A DNA stretch of 33,198 nucleotides from contig JAFUYP010000019.1 of NCBI GenBank assembly GCA_017470535.1, positions 1 through 33,198 on the forward strand, written 5' to 3'. The stretch is from Ruminococcus sp. Its GTDB lineage: Bacteria > Bacillota > Clostridia > Oscillospirales > Ruminococcaceae. The notes beneath the pieces were generated by a model. It was not told the origin of the DNA. It was given only the letters and a program-made list of their open reading frames with translations, and searched no databases. The stretch's first letter is position 1. Each line of letters starts with the position of its first letter. A program made the position numbers and the translations under genes. This document shows, piece after piece, positions 15,421 through 22,279 of this stretch.

Positions 15421-16260
15421 ATGGGACTAATGCAGTTTCAGACTGACGATCTTATAAAAATGGCTCTTAACGAGGACATAAACTATGTTGACGTTACGAC
15501 CGACTATCTTGTAGACGCTGACAGCGTATCTACTGCAAGGTATGTGGCAAAGGCGGACGGCGTGCTTTGCGGTATAGACATAGCGATAAGGGTTTTCAGG
15601 CTGCTTGATGAAACATCTTCCGCCGAGATACTTATACACGACGGCGAAAGAGTGAAAAAAGGCGACATCATCGCACGCATCACCTGCCATACAAGAGAGC
15701 TTTTAAAGGGCGAGCGAACGGCGCTCAATATCGTTCAGCATATGTCAGGCATCGCTACGATGACAAGGGAGTGTGTTGACCTTGTAAAGGGCACAAAGAC
15801 ATCTATCGCCGACACGAGAAAGACGCTCCCCGGGCTTCGCCGGATACAGAAATACGCCGTAACAGTCGGCGGCGGCAGGAACCACAGATATAACCTTTCT
15901 GACTGCGCCATGCTCAAAGACACCCACCTTGACGCTTACGGCAGCATGACAAACGCTGTTAAGGCATTAAGAGAAAAAATGGGGCATACAGTAAAAATAG
16001 AAGTCGAGGTCGCAGACCTCACAGAGCTTGAAGAAGCGCTCAGCTTGGGCGTTGAGGTCATAATGCTTGACAATATGTCAAACGAAGATATGAGCAAGGC
16101 TGTGGAGATAACAGCAGGCAGGGCTTTGCTTGAAGCGTCCGGCAATGTCACCGCCGAGAACATCAGAGCTATCGCAGAAACAGGCGTAGACATCATCTCT
16201 CTCGGTGCGCTGACACACTCGGTAAAGGCGTTTGACATCTCAATGAAGATAGATAAATAA
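15421..16260 (+). CDS. nadC: Quinolinate phosphoribosyltransferase NadC
   Basis: This decarboxylating transferase makes nicotinate mononucleotide from quinolinate and PRPP, the third step of de novo NAD synthesis. 279 residues, the typical length. Family motifs are all present: GERTALNIVQHMSGIAT, the substrate-binding TRKTLPGLR, KYAVTVGGGRNHR, MLKDTHL, and the barrel C-terminus with EVEV, MLDNM, ASGNVT and ISLGALTHS. It starts at ATG 15421 after AAAGGAG, 13 bp past nadB, so the two are co-transcribed. A terminator follows at 16267-16297. Confidence 0.97.
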   Translation: MGLMQFQTDDLIKMALNEDINYVDVTTDYLVDADSVSTARYVAKADGVLCGIDIAIRVFRLLDETSSAEILIHDGERVKKGDIIARITCHTRELLKGERTALNIVQHMSGIATMTRECVDLVKGTKTSIADTRKTLPGLRRIQKYAVTVGGGRNHRYNLSDCAMLKDTHLDAYGSMTNAVKALREKMGHTVKIEVEVADLTELEEALSLGVEVIMLDNMSNEDMSKAVEITAGRALLEASGNVTAENIRAIAETGVDIISLGALTHSVKAFDISMKIDK

Positions 16261-16266
16261 AAACCT

Positions 16267-16297
16267 GGGCGGATCTGTAAAAAGTTCTGCCCTTTTT
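16267..16297 (+). terminator. Terminator of nadB-nadC
   Basis: GGGCGGA / TTCTGCCC arms (one G-U) with a loop of about 12 nt, followed by five T residues. Confidence 0.75.
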
Positions 16298-16336
16298 AGA
16301 AGTAAGATGTAAGAAATAAGAAATAAGGGAGAAGCT

Positions 16337-16900
16337 ATGGGGAAAGATTTTGATCTGCAAAAGGAATACGAACAGGAACAAAAACAGGCTGACAGGCTAA
16401 GAGGGTACGCAGGCTCACCCACACCGCTGCATAATGTCAATAATGCGAATACGTCATTCAGGGAATCGACCGTGTTCATGCTGATAGGCGGTGTATTTTT
16501 AGCAGCTTGTCTGATACTGGCGCTCATATGCTTTCTGGTCGTGCATTTCGTTGAGAAGAGCCGTGAGAAATGCACCGAGACAACAACGGCGATAGTGGTA
16601 GACAATATCCTTGAAGATGACACCTATGCGCCGCTTTTCAGATACACCGCAAAAAACGGCAAGACCTATGAGGAAAAAAGCAGCTATTCATCAAGACCTG
16701 CCAGATACGATATAGGCGATGAAGCAAAGCTTAAATACCAGCCCGATGACCCTGAGAATTTCTATGAACCGGATGACGATTTTCTATGGATAGTAGAGCT
16801 CGTTCTCGGCGGTCTAAGCGGCTTGTTCTTTATCATAGGTGCAGTATTTTTGGGTATCGGTATCAAAACAAAAAGGAGTGAGAACAGTTGGCTCGCATAA
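16337..16900 (+). CDS. DUF3592-like membrane protein (1 of 2)
   Basis: A 187-residue protein with a polar, Gln/Glu-rich N-terminus (1-40), one membrane helix (about 46-70, FMLIGGVFLAACLILALICFLV), an external beta-rich domain (about 80-140) and a second helix (about 150-175). The domain pattern T..IVVDN...YAPLFRYTAKNGKTYEE...YDIGDEAKLKYQPDDPENF fits DUF3592, whose function is unknown. ATG 16337 follows AAGGGAG. It overlaps the next gene by 13 nt, and that gene has the same architecture, so the pair probably works together and arose by duplication. No convincing promoter was seen between the nadC terminator and this gene. Confidence 0.8.
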   Translation: MGKDFDLQKEYEQEQKQADRLRGYAGSPTPLHNVNNANTSFRESTVFMLIGGVFLAACLILALICFLVVHFVEKSREKCTETTTAIVVDNILEDDTYAPLFRYTAKNGKTYEEKSSYSSRPARYDIGDEAKLKYQPDDPENFYEPDDDFLWIVELVLGGLSGLFFIIGAVFLGIGIKTKRSENSWLA

Positions 16901-17409
16901 GAAGACCTTTAAGCCCGGCAGGGCGGAAAATGATGATAGTATTCGGCTTTATCCTTATAGCCGCCGGGATATTCCTGATGATCTCAGGGATCGCAAACGC
17001 AGACAGACTCGAAAAGCAGTATAAAGCCTGCACCGCAACTACCGAGGGCATCGTCATAGATGTTAAGACAAAGAGGACTACAAGCAAGACAGGCAAGCGC
17101 CGCACCACCAAAACATCATATTACAACGTGTATGACTACGAGGTAGACGGCGTAAAATATAACGACACCGAGCAGTACGGCAGCAGCAAGCAAACACACA
17201 ATATCGGTGATAAGATAACAGTACACTACGACCCGAATGAGCCTGCGGTGAATTTCACAAAGGATAATTCATCTTCAATGAAAGCAGGCTCGATAGCAGC
17301 AGGCTGTATGCTTATCTTCGGCGGTCTTATGATGGTAATACTGCTTTTCATAGCACCTAAGATCAAGATGCGTACACAGGAGGCAAATATGTATGAAAAC
17401 AATTATTGA
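16888..17409 (+). CDS. DUF3592-like membrane protein (2 of 2)
   Basis: 173 residues. A basic N-terminus is followed by a membrane helix (about 15-35, IVFGFILIAAGIFLMISGIA), a beta-rich DUF3592-like domain (TTEGIVIDVKTKR...YNVYDYEVDGVKYNDTEQYG...NIGDKITVHYDPNEP) and a second helix (about 135-160). The start is TTG 16888, 9 nt after AAAAGGAG, inside the end of the preceding gene. Its own end overlaps the uridine phosphorylase gene by 17 nt. The family is by pattern; the function is unknown. Confidence 0.8.
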   Translation: MARIRRPLSPAGRKMMIVFGFILIAAGIFLMISGIANADRLEKQYKACTATTEGIVIDVKTKRTTSKTGKRRTTKTSYYNVYDYEVDGVKYNDTEQYGSSKQTHNIGDKITVHYDPNEPAVNFTKDNSSSMKAGSIAAGCMLIFGGLMMVILLFIAPKIKMRTQEANMYENNY

Positions 17410-18181
17410 TACCAGCAGACAGTTTCATATACAGACGATGCCGGGCGAGGTCGGCAGATACTGTATCCTTCCCGGCGACCCGGGCAGGGTCGAGCTTATA
17501 GCTATGTACCTTGATGACGCTAAGGAGGTCGCTCACAACCGTGAGTATAACATCTACACAGGTCTGCTTGACGGCGTGCCTGTCACGGTATGCTCAACAG
17601 GTATCGGCGGTCCGTCCACAGCGATAGCAGTCGAGGAGCTTATAAAGTGCGGTGCGGATACTTTCCTGCGCCTCGGCACCTGCGGCGGTATGAACGACAA
17701 GGTCCACGGCGGCGACCTTATAATCGCAAACGCCGCTATGAGGGCAGAGGGTACATCATATGAATACCTCCCCGAGGGCTACCCGTCCGTGTCGGATTTT
17801 TATGTCACCGATGCGCTAAGACGTTCAGCACAGGATATTTTTGAGGATAAGGACGGCAGACGCTATCATATAGGCGTTGTCCAGTCAAAGGACAGCTTCT
17901 ACGGTCAGCTCGAGCCTGATAACTCCCCTGTCAGCTATAAACTCAATGCACGCTGGCAAAGCTACATAAAAGCAGGCTGCCTTGCCTCCGAAATGGAGTG
18001 TGCTGCACTTTATGCAGTCAGCCAGACCCACGGTGTCAGAGCAGGCGCTGTGCTTACAGCCCTCTGGAACATGGAGCACGCCAAAAGCGACACGCCGGAC
18101 GATTTCTCGTTTGACCATACAAGATGTATCAAATGCGTTATCGGGGCGATAAGGTATCTTATAAAAGAAGACGAAAAGTAA
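17393..18181 (+). CDS. udp: Uridine phosphorylase-type nucleoside phosphorylase
   Basis: This probably cleaves uridine with phosphate to uracil and ribose-1-phosphate for pyrimidine salvage, in the cytoplasm. 262 residues. The NP-I family motifs are clear: GDPGRV (phosphate), STGIGGPSTAIAVEEL, RLGTCGG, QSKDSFYGQ and ASEMECAALY (ribose-binding Glu-Met-Glu). The combination fits uridine phosphorylase better than purine phosphorylase. The start at ATG 17393 is 9 nt after AGGAGG, within the end of the DUF3592 gene, so it is translationally coupled to it. A strong terminator follows. Confidence 0.9.
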   Translation: MKTIIDTSRQFHIQTMPGEVGRYCILPGDPGRVELIAMYLDDAKEVAHNREYNIYTGLLDGVPVTVCSTGIGGPSTAIAVEELIKCGADTFLRLGTCGGMNDKVHGGDLIIANAAMRAEGTSYEYLPEGYPSVSDFYVTDALRRSAQDIFEDKDGRRYHIGVVQSKDSFYGQLEPDNSPVSYKLNARWQSYIKAGCLASEMECAALYAVSQTHGVRAGAVLTALWNMEHAKSDTPDDFSFDHTRCIKCVIGAIRYLIKEDEK

Positions 18182-18186
18182 AGACT

Positions 18187-18222
18187 AAGCTGTCCTGTTT
18201 TATGGACAGCTTTATTTTTTTC
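18187..18222 (+). terminator. Terminator of the udp operon
   Basis: A 9-bp stem AAGCTGTCC / GGACAGCTT with an 8-nt loop, followed by TATTTTTTTT. Confidence 0.92.
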
Positions 18223-18253
18223 CAAAGTATTGAAAAAAATTTCCCGCACCCCC

Positions 18254-18304
18254 TTGACAAAGTGTATAACAGGTGTTATAATTGTATACATAGTAGTTAT
18301 ACAA
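18254..18304 (+). promoter_or_regulatory. Promoter with two palindromic operators (gntR-ABC operon)
   Basis: Perfect TTGACA (18254-18259), 17-nt spacer, TATAAT (18277-18282). A 6-4-6 palindrome TATAAC-AGGT-GTTATA (18265-18280) fills the spacer and enters the -10. A second inverted repeat TTGTATA-N9-TATACAA (18282-18304) covers the start region. These are well placed for autorepression by the GntR-type protein encoded next. A further leader hairpin (TACCGC / GCGGTA, 18309-18338) follows. Confidence 0.75.
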
Positions 18305-18365
18305 TTTATACCGCACAGCTGTCCGGAAAGCGGCGGTAAGGATCATCAAGGAGTGTACACTTAAT

Positions 18366-18740
18366 ATGAACATCAACATAAGCAACGCAAGCGGCGAGCC
18401 TATCTATTTGCAGATAGTGGGTCAGGTCAAGGCTCTGATACTTGACGGCACGCTCAAAGAGGGCGAAATGCTCCCCTCTATGAGAAACTTAGCATTAGAG
18501 CTGAGGATCAGCTTTATGACGACCAAGCGTGCGTATGAGGAGCTTGAACGTGAGGGGTTCATCGAATCCTACACAGGCAAAGGGTCCTTTGTAAAGGCGC
18601 AGAATATCGAGCTTTTCAGGGAGGAACAGCTAAGACAGATAGAGTCGCTGCTAACACAGGCAACCGACAAGGCAAAGAGCGCAGGTGTCAGCGTAGACGA
18701 GCTGCACGAGATGCTCGACCTTGTCAATGAGGGGGAATAG
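18366..18740 (+). CDS. GntR-family repressor, YtrA subfamily
   Basis: A 124-residue transcriptional regulator. The winged helix-turn-helix occupies residues 9-75 (PIYLQIVGQVKALILDGTLKEGEMLPSMR... MTTKRAYEELEREGFIESYTGKGSFV). A short helical C-terminus follows (about 80-120) instead of a large effector domain. That size and the linkage to ABC-transporter genes define the YtrA subfamily, whose members usually repress their own operon. The start at ATG 18366 lies 11 nt after GGAG. Only 2 nt separate it from the ATPase gene. The two palindromes in its promoter are the likely binding sites. The inducer is unknown; YtrA relatives often respond to cell-wall antibiotics. Confidence 0.9.
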   Translation: MNINISNASGEPIYLQIVGQVKALILDGTLKEGEMLPSMRNLALELRISFMTTKRAYEELEREGFIESYTGKGSFVKAQNIELFREEQLRQIESLLTQATDKAKSAGVSVDELHEMLDLVNEGE

Positions 18741-18742
18741 TA

Positions 18743-19621
18743 ATGGGAAACTATGAAAATGCGATAGAGATAAAAAACGTCACAAAGACGTATGACGGCT
18801 TTAAGCTCGATAATATCAGCTTCTGTGTGCCAAAGGGCAGTATCATGGGCTTTATCGGGCAAAACGGTGCCGGCAAGACCACGACGATAAGAAGTCTTTT
18901 AAACATCACAAGTATAGACAGCGGCGAGATAAGACTTTTGGGGCTTGACCACAAAAAGGACGAAATAGATATAAAGCGCCGCCTTGCCGTGGTGTTTGAC
19001 GAGCTGCCTTTCCATGAGAGCTTTAACGCCAAAAACATGGCGAGGATATTCGAGGGGCTGTACCCCGAGTGGGACAATGCGCTGTTTGCAGAGTATTTGG
19101 ACCGCTTTGGTCTGCCTGCCAAAAAGAAGATAGGTCAGTTCTCAAAGGGCATGAAAATGAAATTGCAGATAGCCTGTGCGCTGTCGCATAACGCCGAGCT
19201 GCTCGTTATGGACGAGGCGACTACCGGTCTTGACCCGGTGGTGAGAGATGAGATACTGCATATCTTTATGGAGTATCTGCGATCGGGCGAGAGGAGCATA
19301 CTTATGTCTTCTCATATAACCTCCGACCTTGAAAAGATAGCTGATTGCGTCGCATTCATAGATAACGGTAAAATACTCTTAACAGGTCTTAAGGACGAGC
19401 TGCTTGAAAGCCACGGCATACTTAAAACGAGCCGTGAAAATGCAAAGAGCATCGACTCATCGGCAGCTGTCAGCACCAGGCTCAACAGCTTCGGCGCTGA
19501 GATAATGGTAAATGACAGAGCCGCCGTTATGCAGGCGTACCCCGACCTGGTGTGCGACCCTGCGACACTTGATGACATCATGCTTTACTATGTACACAAA
19601 AACGAAACGGGGTGGAGCTGA
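18743..19621 (+). CDS. ABC transporter ATP-binding protein (YtrB-like)
   Basis: A 292-residue cytoplasmic ATPase that should energise the permease encoded next. Walker A is GQNGAGKTT (39-47), the signature is FSKGM (133-137, a variant of LSGGQ common in this group), Walker B is LLVMDE (153-158) followed by the D-loop, and the switch histidine is in SSHIT (His191). The C-terminal 80 residues form the extra domain usual for antibiotic or ABC-2-type exporters. It sits 2 nt after the GntR gene and overlaps the permease as TGATG. The substrate is unknown, and the operon layout suggests an envelope-stress or antibiotic efflux role. Confidence 0.93.
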   Translation: MGNYENAIEIKNVTKTYDGFKLDNISFCVPKGSIMGFIGQNGAGKTTTIRSLLNITSIDSGEIRLLGLDHKKDEIDIKRRLAVVFDELPFHESFNAKNMARIFEGLYPEWDNALFAEYLDRFGLPAKKKIGQFSKGMKMKLQIACALSHNAELLVMDEATTGLDPVVRDEILHIFMEYLRSGERSILMSSHITSDLEKIADCVAFIDNGKILLTGLKDELLESHGILKTSRENAKSIDSSAAVSTRLNSFGAEIMVNDRAAVMQAYPDLVCDPATLDDIMLYYVHKNETGWS

Positions 19622-21183
19622 TGACACCGTTCAAGTCACTTCTTTACAGCGAGATAAGGGCTGCTAAAAAGCAGTATATCATAATGCTGATATTCGGGAT
19701 CTCATATGCCATGTTTATATGGCTGCCGGTAATATACGGCCAGGATGACGAATCCGTCAAAGAGTTTATCGTAACTTCGGCTATGTCACTTATCATGATA
19801 CCGTCATTATTTGTATTTGACGATTCAACTAAGGGAAGGATAGAATGCGGCTGGCAGCTTTATTCATTTACTCTTCCTATAACGCCCACCCAGCGTGCAG
19901 CGGTCAGAGTGCTCAGGCATTCTCTGTCGATGCTCCTGTCAGAGATGATAATGTTTATTGATATATTCTTTTTGTGCAAGGCAAAAGACATCCGCTTTAA
20001 ACCTGATTTTTTTGCGATCTGTGCTTTCATCATTGCAATGGCACTGGTAATAATGATAATAAGGGACGCATTTATAGAAAAGTCAAGAACCGTCGCCGAG
20101 CTGAAAGAAAACAAAAAGAAAATGGCATGGATCATGTACCCGTTGATAGCCGTGATATTATTTATTGTCATCAATATAGATGATATTGATTTTAACTATA
20201 TCACACAGACCGACATAAGCTCCGGCGGTATGATAAATGTTATAAAGATATTCTCCACCCGTTCACTGGTGTTCTGGATACCTGTTGTTATTCTGCTTTG
20301 GGTCGTATATTTTTATGTGCTGAAAGCTGTTCTCACAAGCGGCTGCTCAGTCACACCGATACGTTCAGAGAAAGACACCGGCACAGCATCTGTAAATGTC
20401 ATAAATGATCACCGCAGCCACATCAAGGGCTTTATGTATAAGGAGCTTATATTAAACAAGGCAACGCTTATATTTACTATGATAATACCCGTATTCTGCT
20501 TCGGGCTGACAGGGCTTTTCGCCCTTGCCGAAATAATTTCAAAAGAAAAACCCGATGTAAGCGGCATAATAAACTCCTGTATCGGAAAATACAGGATAGT
20601 ATTTCACCTGTTGAGTTTCTTTATTGCAAGCAATACACTCACAAATATCCTTCAGGGCGATGATAAAAAACAGTGGGCGTACTTTGTGGCATCTACACCA
20701 AAGCGAGTAAAGGGATATATGCTTGGCAAGTATGAAATGTATCTCGCAGCATCAGCAGTATTCCTACTATGTTCGTTTATCATTGAGGGAGCGCTGTATG
20801 TGATAAGGCTTTCGGCATTCGGCGAAAAAAATCAGATCATGACAGAAAATCTCATACTGATATTCTTTGTATTGCTGCTGCTCTCAGCGATAGATATACC
20901 TTTGATACTCAGATTCGGCCCAAAAAAAGGCAGCGTTATCAAGAACACAGTCATGATTCTCGCAGCAACGGCGTTTGTCGTAATTTTCTGCACTGTGCTG
21001 AGCGATGAAGCAAGACAAGAATTCATAACACAGGCACGCAAGCTGCTGTTCGGCGGCGAGCTGCACGATCTGATAAAGACCATAAAGCACCTTACACCGT
21101 TTATAGCATCGGCGGCTTTCATAGGCTCCTACTTTTTATCCTGCAAGGTGTATATGAAAGGCATGAACACAAAAGAAAAATAA
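19621..21183 (+). CDS. ABC-2-type permease, apparent fusion of two half permeases
   Basis: A 520-residue membrane protein with about twelve hydrophobic helices arranged as two similar halves. Each half starts with an amphipathic stretch before its first helix: N-half LLYSEIRAAKKQYIIMLIFG, C-half MYKELILNKATLIFTMIIPV. Each then carries about six helices. The halves are joined near residue 255-285 by a charged linker (TPIRSEKDTGTASVNVINDHRSH). Two ABC-2 permease subunits therefore appear to be fused in one chain, which would pair with an ATPase dimer. The start is ATG 19621, overlapping the ATPase stop, with GGGGTGGAG upstream. The exported substrate is unknown. Confidence 0.88.
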   Translation: MTPFKSLLYSEIRAAKKQYIIMLIFGISYAMFIWLPVIYGQDDESVKEFIVTSAMSLIMIPSLFVFDDSTKGRIECGWQLYSFTLPITPTQRAAVRVLRHSLSMLLSEMIMFIDIFFLCKAKDIRFKPDFFAICAFIIAMALVIMIIRDAFIEKSRTVAELKENKKKMAWIMYPLIAVILFIVINIDDIDFNYITQTDISSGGMINVIKIFSTRSLVFWIPVVILLWVVYFYVLKAVLTSGCSVTPIRSEKDTGTASVNVINDHRSHIKGFMYKELILNKATLIFTMIIPVFCFGLTGLFALAEIISKEKPDVSGIINSCIGKYRIVFHLLSFFIASNTLTNILQGDDKKQWAYFVASTPKRVKGYMLGKYEMYLAASAVFLLCSFIIEGALYVIRLSAFGEKNQIMTENLILIFFVLLLLSAIDIPLILRFGPKKGSVIKNTVMILAATAFVVIFCTVLSDEARQEFITQARKLLFGGELHDLIKTIKHLTPFIASAAFIGSYFLSCKVYMKGMNTKEK

Positions 21184-21191
21184 CCTTACCT

Positions 21192-21220
21192 GACTGCTGC
21201 ACCCCGCAGCAGTCTTTTTT
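21192..21220 (+). terminator. Terminator of the gntR-ABC operon
   Basis: A 9-bp stem GACTGCTGC / GCAGCAGTC, 5-nt loop, then six T residues, 9 bp past the permease stop. Confidence 0.93.
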
Positions 21221-21286
21221 GCGGCAAACTATACAAAATTCTTTAAAAGGCGTGCTGTTTTTCTAAAAACCCCCGTTTAAAATTTA

Positions 21287-21315
21287 TTGACAGTGACCTG
21301 AAAACTTGGTATAAT
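21287..21315 (+). promoter_or_regulatory. Promoter reading into repeat copy 3
   Basis: Perfect TTGACA (21287-21292), 17-nt spacer, TATAAT (21310-21315). The expected start near 21322 lies about 6 nt before the outer stem of repeat copy 3, so the mRNA would begin with the repeat. Confidence 0.88.
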
Positions 21316-21328
21316 ATATAATAGGTAT

Positions 21329-21500
21329 GGTAACACCGCCGGGCCATTGTATGCCAGATACGCAGTCAGATTTTACGTCAGATTGCCTGAATTTACCGCA
21401 GGAATACTGTCGTATTTCAAGGTAAATTTGGGCGATATGACGGAAAATATGCAAGTAGATGGCATACAAAGGCGTATGCCGGTGGCTCGGCGGTGTTGCC
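21329..21500 (+). repeat. Structured palindromic repeat, copy 3 (complete), in a 5' leader
   Basis: A complete copy with an 18-bp outer stem P1 (21329-21346 / 21483-21500), including two G-U pairs. The second stem P2 is fully paired: TTGTATGCC / GGCATACAA (21347-21355 / 21461-21469). Side hairpin P3 is GGC-GTAT-GCC (21471-21480). The apical stem is GGAATAC-TGTC-GTATTTC (21401-21418). Compared with copy 2, most arm changes are matched on the opposite strand. The ribosome binding site AAAGGAG of the next gene begins 8 nt after it. Confidence 0.92.
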
Positions 21501-21523
21501 TATGTGTAAAGGAGCATGGTTGC

Positions 21524-22279
21524 TTGGATAGAGAGCGGTTTTTGTCGGCTGTATCACAGGTCGGCTGCGGCGATTATAAGCGTGACGGGATAGGCACTTT
21601 GAGTGAAGGCAGCGTACACGCAGTTTTAAAAAAATACTTCGAGCCTGAAAACGACGCTCAGGAAGTAAAGATAGGCTCTTTTGTAGCCGACATCGCAGGC
21701 GAGAACGGCATTATCGAGATACAGACAAGGGCATTTCATCGGCTCATAAAAAAGCTCGACTGCTTTCTGGAGTACACCCATGTAACTGTCGTCTACCCCA
21801 TACCGAAAGTAAAATACGTCCGCTGGGCTGACCCCGAAACAGGCGAGCTTTCCAAAAGGCGGCGCTCTCCAAAACAGTGCAGCATATATGATGCCTTTTC
21901 AGAACTTGTAAAGATAAAATACGCTTTGCAAAACCCACGCTTTTCATTTGTGGCGGTGCTGATAGAGGCTGAGGATATAAGGCTTCTTGACGGCTACTCT
22001 GCAAACAAGAAAAAAGGCGCTACAAAAATAGACCGGGTGCCTACCGATATTTTTGAGGAATACCGCTTTGAATGCGAAGAAGATTATATGATGCTCGTCC
22101 CGTATGAGCTTGAGGGTGAGTTTACATCAAAGGACTTTGCAAAAGCCGCCGGGATAAAAAGAGAGCTTGCAGCGACCACACTCAACGTCCTGTGCAGCAT
22201 CGGAGTAACAAAAAAGACCGGCAAAAGAGGACGTGAAAATATATACACAGTCTCAGATGATCGAAAGGATAATGTTTGA
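21524..22279 (+). CDS. CoiA-like PD-(D/E)xK nuclease-fold protein with winged helix
   Basis: A 251-residue protein. I place the start at TTG 21524, 9 nt after AAAGGAG; the longer frame back to 21347 would translate repeat copy 3. The N-terminal half has the pattern of a restriction-endonuclease fold. Glu28 lies in LSEGSVHAVLKKYFE, Asp57 in IGSFVADI, and Glu65-x-Gln67 in GIIEIQTRAF. The E-x-Q ending replaces the usual E-x-K and resembles CoiA, the competence-linked protein. Residues about 205-245 (FTSKDFAKAAGIKRELAATTLNVLCSIGVTKK) read as a winged helix that could bind DNA. The stop overlaps the next gene's start as TGATG, an odd pairing with a cell-wall enzyme. The fold is inferred by motif, not by search. 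Confidence 0.75.
   Translation: MDRERFLSAVSQVGCGDYKRDGIGTLSEGSVHAVLKKYFEPENDAQEVKIGSFVADIAGENGIIEIQTRAFHRLIKKLDCFLEYTHVTVVYPIPKVKYVRWADPETGELSKRRRSPKQCSIYDAFSELVKIKYALQNPRFSFVAVLIEAEDIRLLDGYSANKKKGATKIDRVPTDIFEEYRFECEEDYMMLVPYELEGEFTSKDFAKAAGIKRELAATTLNVLCSIGVTKKTGKRGRENIYTVSDDRKDNV

Noticed and set aside
16300-16330. Short TAAGAAATAAG-type tandem microrepeat
   Set aside because: Only two to three imperfect units in a ribosome-binding leader; probably chance AT/purine richness.
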